Source of the DNA: Pelobacter propionicus DSM 2379
GTDB taxonomy: Bacteria; Desulfobacterota; Desulfuromonadia; Geobacterales; Pseudopelobacteraceae
NCBI RefSeq assembly: GCF_000015045.1
Contig: NC_008609.1
Location: forward strand, 2,179,501-2,243,500
DNA length: 64,000 bases
Reading direction: 5' to 3'
Both the position numbers and the translations under genes were made by a program. The notes beneath the pieces are model-generated. The model searched no databases. It was not told the DNA's origin and worked only from the letters and a program-made list of their open reading frames with translations. The first letter of the stretch is position 1. Every line of letters begins with the position of its first letter. Of the stretch, positions 27,778 to 36,522 are shown piece after piece.

Positions 27778-29629
27778 CGGCATTCTGGGACAGGCCATCG
27801 TCTACCTGGCCGCCGCTCTTCTCTGCGTGCCCCTGGCGAAACGAATCGGCATGGGCTCGGTGCTCGGCTACCTGCTGGCCGGCGTACTGATCGGCCCCTT
27901 CTGCCTCGGCTTCATCGGACATGAGGGTGAAGATATCATGCACTTCGCCGAGTTCGGCGTGGTGATGATGCTCTTCCTGATCGGTTTGGAACTGGAGCCG
28001 GCCCATTTCTGGAGAATGCGCGGCACCATCCTGGGGCTGGGAACGCTCCAGATCGTGCTGACCACCCTCGCCATGGCCCTGCCGCTCTCCCTGCTCGGTT
28101 TCAGCTGGCAGTCGGCCCTTGCCTCCGGCGTGGCGCTCTCCATGTCATCCACGGCCATCGTACTGCAGACGATGAAGGAAAAGGGGTTGACCCAGACCAG
28201 GGCCGGAACCGGAGCGTTCGCCGTGCTCCTCTTCCAGGACATTGCCGTCATCCCGATCCTCGCCCTGCTCCCCTTCCTGGCCATGGGGGGCAGCACTGCC
28301 GACGGCATGGAAAGCACGCTCCTCCAGGGACTGCCCGGCTGGATCAGGGCCAGTTCGGTCCTGGTGGCGGTGGTAGGGGTGATCATCCTCGGCCGCTACG
28401 TGATCGTCCCCTTTCTGCGCATCATCACCCGCACCAGCGTGCGGGAACTGTGCATCGCCGCGGCACTGCTGATCATCGTCGGCATCGCCTTCCTGATGAA
28501 ACAGGTGGGGCTGAGCCCGGCCCTGGGCGCCTTTCTGGCCGGGGTGCTCCTGGCCAACAGCGAGTTCCGCCACGAACTGGAAAGCGATATCGAACCGTTC
28601 AAGGGGTTGCTCCTGGGGCTGTTCTTCATCGCCGTGGGGGCGTCGATCAACTTCGGGCTATTGCTGGACGACCCGGCCAGGCTGTTCCTGATGGTGCTGG
28701 CGGTCTTGCTGATCAAGGCCTGCGTGCTTCTGGCTGCGGGGAAGATCTTCCGTTTCTCCTTTGACCAGAACAGCATCTTCGCCCTGGGGCTCTCCCAGGT
28801 GGGCGAATTCGCCTTTGTGCTTTTCAGCTTCATTAACCGCCTGGGGATACTGGACTCCCCCAGGACCGACCTGTTCATGGCCGTCACCGCCATCAGCATG
28901 ACCCTGACCCCGCTCCTCCTGCTGCTCAACGAGCGCTTGGTGCTCCCCCGTTTCGGGACCCTGGAGCAGGAACGGCGCCAGCCGGACCAGATCGAAAGTG
29001 TCCACCAGGTCATCATCGCCGGTTTCAACTCCTTCGGCAGCACCTTGGGGCGTTTCCTGCGGGCCAACGGCGTGGAAGCCACCATCCTGGACAACGACTC
29101 CGACCAGGTGGACCTGCTGCGCAGAATGGGTTTCAAGGTCTTCTACGGGGATGTCAGCCGCCTGGACATCCTGCGCTCGGCGGGCGCCGAACAGGCCCGT
29201 ATTCTGGTTGTAGCCATCGACAACCCCTCCATGACCCTCGATCTGATCGAAAACGTGAAGAAACAGTTCCCCAACCTGACCATCATGGCCCGCGCCGGAA
29301 ACAATCTGGATGCCCACGAGTTGCTGGACCTGGATGTACGCCACATCTACCGCGACTTCCTCGACACTGCCGTGCGGGCCGGGGTGGATGTGTTGGCCGC
29401 CCTGGGGCAGCGGCGCTTCAGCGCCACCCGCTCGGCCCAGGACTTCATCAGGTACGATGAGGATGCAATGGTCAGGCTGGCTCCCCACCGCCATGATCAG
29501 TCCTCCTACATCTCCAACACCAGGGAACAGATCCGGCTGCAGGAGCAACTCCTGGCAAACGACCGCGAACGCAACCGCCTGCGGCACGACCATGCCTGGG
29601 ACAACACCAGCCGCGAAATGCCCGACTGA
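27770..29629 (+). CDS. KefC/KefB-like glutathione-gated-type K+/H+ antiporter
   Basis: 619 residues. About 12 to 13 helices form a CPA2-type antiporter domain (~1-385), with GYLLAGVLIGPF, FAEFGVVMMLFLIGLELEP and ASGVALSMSSTAIVLQTM, followed by a TrkA-N NAD-binding domain (~410-540, VIIAGFNSFGSTLGRFLRANG) in the cytoplasm. The C-terminus ends with a charged helix (~545-619). With the KefF-like partner it should detoxify electrophiles by cytoplasmic acidification. Glutathione gating is uncertain because organisms of this group often lack glutathione. Confidence 0.9.
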   Translation: MTDGILGQAIVYLAAALLCVPLAKRIGMGSVLGYLLAGVLIGPFCLGFIGHEGEDIMHFAEFGVVMMLFLIGLELEPAHFWRMRGTILGLGTLQIVLTTLAMALPLSLLGFSWQSALASGVALSMSSTAIVLQTMKEKGLTQTRAGTGAFAVLLFQDIAVIPILALLPFLAMGGSTADGMESTLLQGLPGWIRASSVLVAVVGVIILGRYVIVPFLRIITRTSVRELCIAAALLIIVGIAFLMKQVGLSPALGAFLAGVLLANSEFRHELESDIEPFKGLLLGLFFIAVGASINFGLLLDDPARLFLMVLAVLLIKACVLLAAGKIFRFSFDQNSIFALGLSQVGEFAFVLFSFINRLGILDSPRTDLFMAVTAISMTLTPLLLLLNERLVLPRFGTLEQERRQPDQIESVHQVIIAGFNSFGSTLGRFLRANGVEATILDNDSDQVDLLRRMGFKVFYGDVSRLDILRSAGAEQARILVVAIDNPSMTLDLIENVKKQFPNLTIMARAGNNLDAHELLDLDVRHIYRDFLDTAVRAGVDVLAALGQRRFSATRSAQDFIRYDEDAMVRLAPHRHDQSSYISNTREQIRLQEQLLANDRERNRLRHDHAWDNTSREMPD

Positions 29630-29724
29630 GTCTCCCCGTCCTCCCGACACCTCGGCCACACACCCCCGTGCCCCCATTGAGAGTCCACACTCCAGGCTGT
29701 TACATGAGGCATGTTCGGGACGAT

Positions 29725-29752
29725 TTGTAATGTGGCGGCTCGGTAGTACACT
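29725..29752 (+). promoter_or_regulatory. Possible promoter of the hybrid histidine kinase gene
   Basis: TTGTAA (29725-29730), 16-base spacer, TACACT (29747-29752), about 40 bases before the ATG at 29793. Confidence 0.4.
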
Positions 29753-29792
29753 TGTAGCGTTCGTTCTCATGAGACGCCGCCGGAGAGTCACC

Positions 29793-32009
29793 ATGGATAC
29801 TTGCCACACACTTCACGACATGCGCACGGCGCTGACCGAACTGGAAGAGGCGCTGTCAGGCCTCGACACCCCGGACGTGACCATTCGACAACTGGAAGAG
29901 GCGCTGCAACTGATGCGCAGGGCTCGGGCAGAGCTCCAGCCCACAGTAACCTGCACGGAAGCGCCTTTCAGGGCGCCGAAGGATGGCGGTATGGAGCGGT
30001 GCTCCACATACGACCGGGAATACCGCACCCTGCTGCCGGATGGCAAGGTGCGTTGGATCAACACCCAGGGTACGACCATCCCCAATCCCCAGGGGCATGG
30101 GCAGCCCATGACCGGCATCAGCATCGATGTCTCCGACCGCCAGCGGGCGGATGATTCGCTGCGCCGCAGCGAAGAACGCTACCGTTCCCTGGTGGAGCTT
30201 TCCCCCGACGCCGTCTTCATCAACCTCAAAAACCGCATCGTGTTCGTCAACCCGGCGGCGGTGCGCCTCTTCGGCGCCGCATCGGCCCAGCAGCTCCTGG
30301 GCAAGAGCCCCTTCGACCTGATGCACCCCGACTGCCACGACGTGATCCGTGCGCGCATTGAACAGCAACGCGCGGGCCAGATCGCACAGCTGATAGAGGA
30401 AAAGGTCCTGCGCCTGGACAGCAGCGTTATTGATGTGGAGGTTTCCGCGGCCCCGCTCAACACGGAAGAGGGAACCGCGTTCCAGGTCATCCTGCGCGAT
30501 ATCAGCGACCGCAAAAGAGCTGAGCAGGCCCTGGCTACGGCCAAGGAGCAGGCCGAGGCGGCCAGCCGCGCCAAGAGCGAATTTCTGGCCAACATGAGCC
30601 ATGAAATCCGCAGTCCCATGAACGGCATCATGGGCATGGCACAGCTCATGGAGTACACCGAACTCACCGACGAGCAGCGGGAATACCTGAATGTGATCAG
30701 GTCATCCTCCCATGGCCTGCTCTCCCTGATCAACAACATACTCGATCTCTCCAAGATAGAAGCGGGCAAAATCGAACTAGAACGGAGTGATTTCAGCCTG
30801 CGGGCCAGCATCGACGACATCGTCAAAGCCCACCTCTCCCAGATTCACGACAAAGGGCTCACCATACGCACCGACATCCCGGCCGCCGCGCCGGACACCC
30901 TGATCGGCGACCAACTGCGCCTGAAACAGATCCTGCTCAACCTTCTGGGCAATGCCATCAAGTTCACCTGCCGGGGAGGCATCGGCATCTCGGTCGCTGT
31001 CAGCGAGCGCCGCGACGAAAGAGTCCGGCTGAGAATCGACGTAACGGACACCGGCATCGGCATCCCCACCGATGCCATGGAGAGAATCTTCAAGCCGTTT
31101 ACCCAGGCCGACTCTTCCACCACGCGGCAGTACGGCGGAACCGGTCTCGGCCTCTCCATCTGCAGCCGCCTGGCGGAGTTGATGGATGGCAAGATCACAG
31201 TGGAAAGCAGGGAGGGCAGCGGCAGCACCTTCTCGGTCCATCTCCCCTTCGCGGTCAGTGGAACCGCCATGGAGCGCCGAAGTGGCGGCAGCAGCCAACG
31301 GGCGCGCGCCAGCTGGGATGGTCCGGCGTTGCACATACTGCTGGTGGATGATTATGAGATGAATCTGCTGGCTGTCACACGGCTGCTGCAGCGCCACGGT
31401 CACACCGTGGTTCCGGCTCGCGATGGCGCGGAGGCCGTGCAAAAATGGGAGCAGGAAGCATTCGACGCGATCCTGATGGATATACAGATGCCGGTCATGG
31501 ACGGCATGGAGGCTACGCGGACCATCCGGCGCAGGGAAGCGGGGACCGGCAGGCACACGCCGGTTATCGCGCTTACCGGGCGTGCCCTCCAGGAGGAGCA
31601 GGACGAGATCATGGGCCAGGGTTTCGACGGTCATATCTCCAAGCCGATCCAGTTGGGCATGCTGTTCCAGGAGCTGCGCAGGTGCCTGCCGCATGCAACC
31701 AAGGAGGAGGAAACGATCCTTCCGTCAAAGGAGACTCCCTCGACCGTTGTCGACAGGCAACTACTGGCAAGGCTGCTGGGCAAGATGGAGCTCCTGCTGT
31801 CCAGCCACAATCTGGCGACCATCGATTTGCTCTCCGATATTATGAAAACAGCGCCGCCTACCGCTGCGCTGAAGATCTTCCGGGACCATCTCAAACGCTT
31901 CAATTTTGACGGGGCATTGGGCTGCCTGGACGAGCTGTACCGCGAGTTCGATATTACACGTGAGACGGGAAACTTCCATGGAGAGACAGAGAATCCTGAT
32001 CGTCGATGA
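29793..32009 (+). CDS. Hybrid sensor histidine kinase (PAC-PAS-HisKA-HATPase-REC)
   Basis: 738 residues, no membrane helix, so cytoplasmic. A Leu-rich coiled coil (~10-50) precedes a partial PAS_3-type fold reduced to its C-terminal half (~70-118, [18 protein letters not shown]), then a complete PAS domain (~122-245), HisKA with phospho-acceptor His270 ([11 protein letters not shown]), HATPase with [17 protein letters not shown] and [10 protein letters not shown], and a receiver domain with Asp563 ([12 protein letters not shown]). A helical tail of ~85 residues follows. ATG 29793 has GGAG 7 bases upstream. It overlaps the response-regulator gene by 32 bases. Confidence 0.9.
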   Translation: MDTCHTLHDMRTALTELEEALSGLDTPDVTIRQLEEALQLMRRARAELQPTVTCTEAPFRAPKDGGMERCSTYDREYRTLLPDGKVRWINTQGTTIPNPQGHGQPMTGISIDVSDRQRADDSLRRSEERYRSLVELSPDAVFINLKNRIVFVNPAAVRLFGAASAQQLLGKSPFDLMHPDCHDVIRARIEQQRAGQIAQLIEEKVLRLDSSVIDVEVSAAPLNTEEGTAFQVILRDISDRKRAEQALATAKEQAEAASRAKSEFLANMSHEIRSPMNGIMGMAQLMEYTELTDEQREYLNVIRSSSHGLLSLINNILDLSKIEAGKIELERSDFSLRASIDDIVKAHLSQIHDKGLTIRTDIPAAAPDTLIGDQLRLKQILLNLLGNAIKFTCRGGIGISVAVSERRDERVRLRIDVTDTGIGIPTDAMERIFKPFTQADSSTTRQYGGTGLGLSICSRLAELMDGKITVESREGSGSTFSVHLPFAVSGTAMERRSGGSSQRARASWDGPALHILLVDDYEMNLLAVTRLLQRHGHTVVPARDGAEAVQKWEQEAFDAILMDIQMPVMDGMEATRTIRRREAGTGRHTPVIALTGRALQEEQDEIMGQGFDGHISKPIQLGMLFQELRRCLPHATKEEETILPSKETPSTVVDRQLLARLLGKMELLLSSHNLATIDLLSDIMKTAPPTAALKIFRDHLKRFNFDGALGCLDELYREFDITRETGNFHGETENPDRR

Positions 32010-32631
32010 CACCCCGGAGAACCTCCAGTTGCTCTACCGCACTCTCAGGGACGAGTATGACCTCTACGGAGCCACCAATGGCAGGGAAGCGCTCATGATC
32101 GCAGCGGCGCAGCAGCCCGACCTGATACTCCTCGATATCATGATGCCAGAGATGGATGGCTATGAAGTCTGCCGCCGACTGAAGAGCAGCGAAGAGCTCA
32201 GGGATGTGCCGGTACTGTTCCTGACGGCCCTGTCCGAGGACAGCGATGAACTGCGCGGCCTGGAGATCGGGGCGGTGGATTACATCACCAAACCGTTCAA
32301 GACCGCCGTCGTCAAACGGAGAATCGACACCCACCTCGCCCTGAAGCGCAAGACGGACCAGCTGGCCCGGAGCAATGCGGAATTGCGCGAGGCCCTTGAA
32401 AACGTAAGGGCACTGTCCGGCCTGCTGCCGATCTGTTCGAGATGCAAGAAAATCCGCGACGACCAGGGGTACTGGAAACATGTGGAAACCTATATCAGCC
32501 TGCATTCCGATGTGCTCTTCAGCCACGGCTACTGCCCGGAATGCGCCGAAAAGGCCATGGATGACCTGAAGGTCCAGATGGAGCGCTACCCTCCCCGATC
32601 CCCGTCCACGGATGAGACAGACAGGTGGTAA
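31978..32631 (+). CDS. Response regulator with C-terminal Cys-rich module
   Basis: 217 residues. Receiver domain ~4-120 with Asp pair DD10-11, phospho-acceptor Asp53 (LLDIMMPEMDG) and Lys in YITKPF. A coiled coil (~125-145) leads to a module with PICSRCKKIRDDQGYW and FSHGYCPECAEK. This CxxC...CPxC module recurs at the ends of bacterial receiver and PAS proteins and has no known activity; two Cys pairs suggest a zinc site. No DNA-binding or GGDEF domain is present. Partner of the overlapping kinase. Confidence 0.88.
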   Translation: MERQRILIVDDTPENLQLLYRTLRDEYDLYGATNGREALMIAAAQQPDLILLDIMMPEMDGYEVCRRLKSSEELRDVPVLFLTALSEDSDELRGLEIGAVDYITKPFKTAVVKRRIDTHLALKRKTDQLARSNAELREALENVRALSGLLPICSRCKKIRDDQGYWKHVETYISLHSDVLFSHGYCPECAEKAMDDLKVQMERYPPRSPSTDETDRW

Positions 32632-32839
32632 CACCCTGTCCGTGTCCCACCCCGCACGTTCGACTGCTGTTCACGGCTAGAGGCCGTTGATACAGACAGT
32701 TCCCGTTTTTTTCTCACCGCTGTCCCCGATCTTCTGCTACATTCGCCGGACCCCATTCCCCTGTCTGGCCCTGGGCATATCCACCGCAAGCAGGGGAATA
32801 CCCAGGAGAGTGACCCCTGTACCGAACGTGGAGGCGACC

Positions 32840-33724
32840 ATGAAGCGCTCCGGATTGACTATCACCTGCATGCTGCTGTTACTGCTGCTCGTTTCGGGCC
32901 GGGTGTCGGCCGAGACCCACCAGGAGCTGGTGGAGAACTATATCGACCTGTCCGGCATGGGGGAGATGCTGCGATCGCTCCCCACCGAGATGGACGCCCT
33001 TGCCTCCCAGAGGAGCCTGACCTCCCGGCATCCCGATGTCGAGTCACGTGTCTACCGGATGGTCAGGGAGAGCTTCGACGTCCGGAAAGCCAAGCAGAGC
33101 CTCTCCGCCTACCTTCTGCACCACACGGACACATCCTATGTCGAGGACATCCTACGCTGGCTGAACACCCCCCTGGCCAGAAAAATAACCCGTGAAGAAC
33201 TCAGCGCCTCGGCATCGGGGCAACAGGCAAATATGCTGCACTATCTGGCCGACCTGCAAGCAACCCCGCCACCGCAACGGAGAATCGCCCTGGTGCAGGA
33301 AGTGGAACGGGTGACGCACCTCTCCGAACTCACCACCCGTATCGTCATGGAGGTCACCAGGGGGATGATGGAGTCGATCAACCTGGCGCTTCCGGAGGGT
33401 GACCGCGAACCGCTGGACGACAACCTAGAAGAGATGGAGACCATGGGACCGGTGATCCGGGAGGGGTTCCGCCAGCAGATGATACTGACCTCGTTCTATG
33501 CCTACCGGAATATCAGCGACAAGGAGCTGGCCGACTACATCGGCTTCTACGACTCCGACCTGGGCCGCAGGGAAATCAGAATCACCGGGGACGCGCTGGG
33601 CCATGTGCTGAGGGAATGGTTCGCAGAGTTCGGCAGGAGGCTCGCCGCTGCCGCGAAAGACGAGTCCGGGAAAACCGGGCAGACACCACAGGATCCCACG
33701 CCCAAGGAGAGCACCCCATTTTGA
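32840..33724 (+). CDS. Exported DUF2059-like protein
   Basis: 294 residues. A clear signal peptide (~1-25, TITCMLLLLLLVSGRVSA) is followed by an all-helical periplasmic region. The stretch QQMILTSFYAYRNISDKELADYIGFYDSDLGRREI (in parts) carries the DUF2059 pattern of an aromatic-rich helix pair. Function unknown. GGAGG precedes the ATG, and the gene overlaps the start of the cis/trans isomerase gene, so they are probably co-transcribed and may act together at the envelope. Confidence 0.65.
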   Translation: MKRSGLTITCMLLLLLLVSGRVSAETHQELVENYIDLSGMGEMLRSLPTEMDALASQRSLTSRHPDVESRVYRMVRESFDVRKAKQSLSAYLLHHTDTSYVEDILRWLNTPLARKITREELSASASGQQANMLHYLADLQATPPPQRRIALVQEVERVTHLSELTTRIVMEVTRGMMESINLALPEGDREPLDDNLEEMETMGPVIREGFRQQMILTSFYAYRNISDKELADYIGFYDSDLGRREIRITGDALGHVLREWFAEFGRRLAAAAKDESGKTGQTPQDPTPKESTPF

Positions 33725-36075
33725 GACTCGTCACCATTTCATGCCTGATCATGGCCAGCATCGCCGCTGGCTGCGCCCTGAAGACGCTACCAGCGGTCAC
33801 CGTCAAAATACCAACCAGAACGATAGAGTACTCAAGCGAAGTCAAACCGATACTGGACAAGCGCTGCACGGTCTGCCACTCCTGCTACAATTCCCCCTGC
33901 CAGCTGAAGCTGGACTCCTTCGAGGGAGCTGACCGGGGCGCCAGCAAGCGGGCCATCTACAACGCCGCGCGCCTCACCACCATGGATCCCACCCGCCTGT
34001 TCATCGACGCCCGTACAACCGAGGAGTGGCGCAAAAAACAGTTCTTCAGCATCACCGACAGCAGCGTGGGAAATGGTCTCAATGATTCGATCATGATCCA
34101 GCTGCTCTCCCACAAGATGAAGAACCCCGCAAGCAGTGGCGAGTACCATGCCGAGGCCGATGACCTGACCTGCTCGGAAAACCGGAACGAGCTGGCAGGC
34201 TATCTGGATAAACACCCCAACAACGGCATGCCCTTCGGCTTTCCCCCCCTGAAACAGGACGAGTTCGACATCATAGCCGGTTGGCTGGTGCAGGGAGCCA
34301 GGGGACCCACCCCTGACCAGCAAGCGCAACTGGTCACCCCCAAACCAGAGGATGCCCGGGCCATCCTGCGCTGGGAATCGTTCCTCAACCAGACCGACCC
34401 AAAGCACGCCATGACCGCCCGCTACCTGTACGAGCATCTGTTCCTGGCCCACATCAACTTCGCCACCGGCAGCAACGAATTCTTCGAACTGGTCCGCTCC
34501 CGAACCGCTCCCGGACAGCCGGTGGAGGTGATACCCACGGTGCGCCCCTATGACGACCCCGGCCCGGAACCTTTCTTTTACCGCTTCCGCAAAATTCACT
34601 CCACCATCGTCCACAAGACCCACATGGTCTTCGATCTGGACGATGCCCAGTTTCAGCGGATCAACGAGCTGTTCATCCAGCCAGAGTGGTTGCAGACGCC
34701 CCACACCATGGGCTATGAGCCGGTCATGAGCGCCAACCCCTTCACGGCCTTCGAGCAGATTCCCCCCCGATCGCGCTACCAGTTCCTGCTGGACAACGCC
34801 CACTACATCATCATGACCTTCATCCACGGCCCGGTCTGCAAGGGTCAGATCGCCCTGAACGTTATCGACGACCACTTCTGGGTCATGTTCATGGACCCGG
34901 ACCACGACCTGAGTGTCGCCTATCCCGGTTTCCTCAGGCTGCACGCCGGCAAGCTGCGCATGCCGATCGAAAAGGGGAGCAACCAGCACATCTTCTCGGC
35001 GCTGACCGACGAGCACCGCAAAGCGGTGATTGAATTCTACCGGGCCAGGCAGGACTACTACGCCGCCCACTACTATGCCGGGTTGGACTACGATTTCATC
35101 TGGAAGGGGAATCGGCCTGCCGATGCGCCGCTTCTGACCGTGTACCGGCATTTCAACAGCGCCTCGGTGCACCGGGGCATACTGGGCAGCCTGCCCAAGA
35201 CCATGTGGGTCATCGATTACCCCCTGCTGGAGCGCATCTACTACGCCCTGGTGGCCGGCTTCGACGTGTACGGCACCGCCGGACATCAGCTTGCCATCCG
35301 GCTCTATATGGACGCGCTGCGCGTGGAAGGGGAGAGCAACTTCCTGGATTTCCTGCCCCCCGCCAAGCGCAAGGCGATCATGAAATCCTGGTACAAGGGG
35401 GTCGAGCTGAAGAAGGTGAACTACTACCCCTCGCTCCTGCCGGCCGGGATAGTGTTTACCAGCGACGACCCCAAACGGGAGTTCATCGAGCAGCTGGTGA
35501 ACCGGCACCTGCTCCCCGCCAGCGGGATTGCCTTCGACCCGATCAACTATCTCCCCGCCGGGACAGCCTATCCGCAACTGCCGCACAACTACGAAAAGCG
35601 GGAGGACTATTTGCGGGCCTTCACCGCCCTCTCCCGCCCCGGAACCCCCTTCTTCTCCCTGATCAAGGAGACCGACGCCAACCTGGCCTACGTGAGAATA
35701 CGGCTCAAAAACGGCAGGGATATCGCCGGATCCATCGTCATCAACCGCTGGCACGACAACGTGGCCTTCATGCTGGGGGAAGACGACAGGCTCGATGCGT
35801 CAAAGGACAGCGCCGACTTCATACCGGGGCTGATCGGTTCCTATCCCAACTATTTCGTGGATGTGCGCGAGGAGGAGCTGCCCGACTTCTTCGACCTGCT
35901 GGCCAATTTCAGCGGAAGCCGACGGGACCTGGAGCGGGTGGCACGCTACGGCGTAAACCGGGCCGACGACCGTCTCTGGGAAGCATACGACTGGTTCCAG
36001 ATGCGCTTCATGAAGGATGAACCGGTCAAGGGGGGACTGTTCGACCTGAACCGCTACTTCCACCGGGCGCGCTGA
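33721..36075 (+). CDS. cti: Fatty acid cis/trans isomerase (periplasmic c-type heme protein)
   Basis: 784 residues from TTG 33721. A hydrophobic N-terminus ends in IAAGC, so the protein may be a lipoprotein. The heme c motif CTVCH follows at ~residue 50 in the family context KPILDKRCTVCHSCY, then CQLKLDSFEGADRGASK and DPTRLFIDARTTEEWRKK, which are diagnostic of Cti. Cti converts cis to trans unsaturated acyl chains in membrane phospholipids without energy input, stiffening the membrane under solvent or heat stress. AAGGAG is 11 bases before TTG but 8 bases before an in-frame ATT at 33718. The gene overlaps the DUF2059-like gene by 4 bases. Confidence 0.9.
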   Translation: MRLVTISCLIMASIAAGCALKTLPAVTVKIPTRTIEYSSEVKPILDKRCTVCHSCYNSPCQLKLDSFEGADRGASKRAIYNAARLTTMDPTRLFIDARTTEEWRKKQFFSITDSSVGNGLNDSIMIQLLSHKMKNPASSGEYHAEADDLTCSENRNELAGYLDKHPNNGMPFGFPPLKQDEFDIIAGWLVQGARGPTPDQQAQLVTPKPEDARAILRWESFLNQTDPKHAMTARYLYEHLFLAHINFATGSNEFFELVRSRTAPGQPVEVIPTVRPYDDPGPEPFFYRFRKIHSTIVHKTHMVFDLDDAQFQRINELFIQPEWLQTPHTMGYEPVMSANPFTAFEQIPPRSRYQFLLDNAHYIIMTFIHGPVCKGQIALNVIDDHFWVMFMDPDHDLSVAYPGFLRLHAGKLRMPIEKGSNQHIFSALTDEHRKAVIEFYRARQDYYAAHYYAGLDYDFIWKGNRPADAPLLTVYRHFNSASVHRGILGSLPKTMWVIDYPLLERIYYALVAGFDVYGTAGHQLAIRLYMDALRVEGESNFLDFLPPAKRKAIMKSWYKGVELKKVNYYPSLLPAGIVFTSDDPKREFIEQLVNRHLLPASGIAFDPINYLPAGTAYPQLPHNYEKREDYLRAFTALSRPGTPFFSLIKETDANLAYVRIRLKNGRDIAGSIVINRWHDNVAFMLGEDDRLDASKDSADFIPGLIGSYPNYFVDVREEELPDFFDLLANFSGSRRDLERVARYGVNRADDRLWEAYDWFQMRFMKDEPVKGGLFDLNRYFHRAR

Positions 36076-36104
36076 ACAGCCATAGTAGAGATAATGGGGA
36101 GACT

Positions 36105-36365
36105 TCAGACCCGGATGGAGAAGGCCTGCATCAGGGCCTGCCTCTCCTCCGAGGTTACCGGCTGGGAGAGTGTCCGTGCGTCCTGGGCTCTGTTCTCCCC
36201 CGGCTGGACGGACGAGATGGTCACGCTGTCTTCGACTTCCGTCGCGGTCGGTTGAGCCGCCGCCAGTTTCTTGGCGCGTTCGCCATCCCTTGCGGCCCAC
36301 CGCTTCATCCGCTGGTACTCCGCCGATAGCGGCGAAGAAATGATCTTCAGTTTTGTTGGTGACAT
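36105..36365 (-). CDS. Small hydrophilic protein, unknown
   Basis: 86 residues from ATG 36365 (or 93 from ATG 36386); no Cys, no membrane helix. It contains the segment TEVEDSVTISSVQPGE, a pattern of the kind seen near the ends of FlgM and other small regulatory proteins, but similarity is too slight to name it. GGGGAG lies very close to ATG 36365. It converges on the cti gene. Confidence 0.45.
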   Translation of the reverse strand: MSPTKLKIISSPLSAEYQRMKRWAARDGERAKKLAAAQPTATEVEDSVTISSVQPGENRAQDARTLSQPVTSEERQALMQAFSIRV

Positions 36366-36522
36366 GATCTCCCCAAGGCATTGCATGCGTCCCGTTTCGG
36401 GCGGCGCAGAGCATGCTCCATGAATATGCAGGCAATGTGGAGATAAAGAGGAAATCGGCGCCCGGTGGCGGAGCAGCCGATACCAGTTGGAATTTCAGGG
36501 CGCTTGACACCCCCTCCTGGTT

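Noticed and set aside
33832-35754. 640-codon minus-strand frame opposite cti
   Set aside because: Cti motifs prove the plus-strand gene; the antisense product is Val/Gly/His-rich with no known domain.
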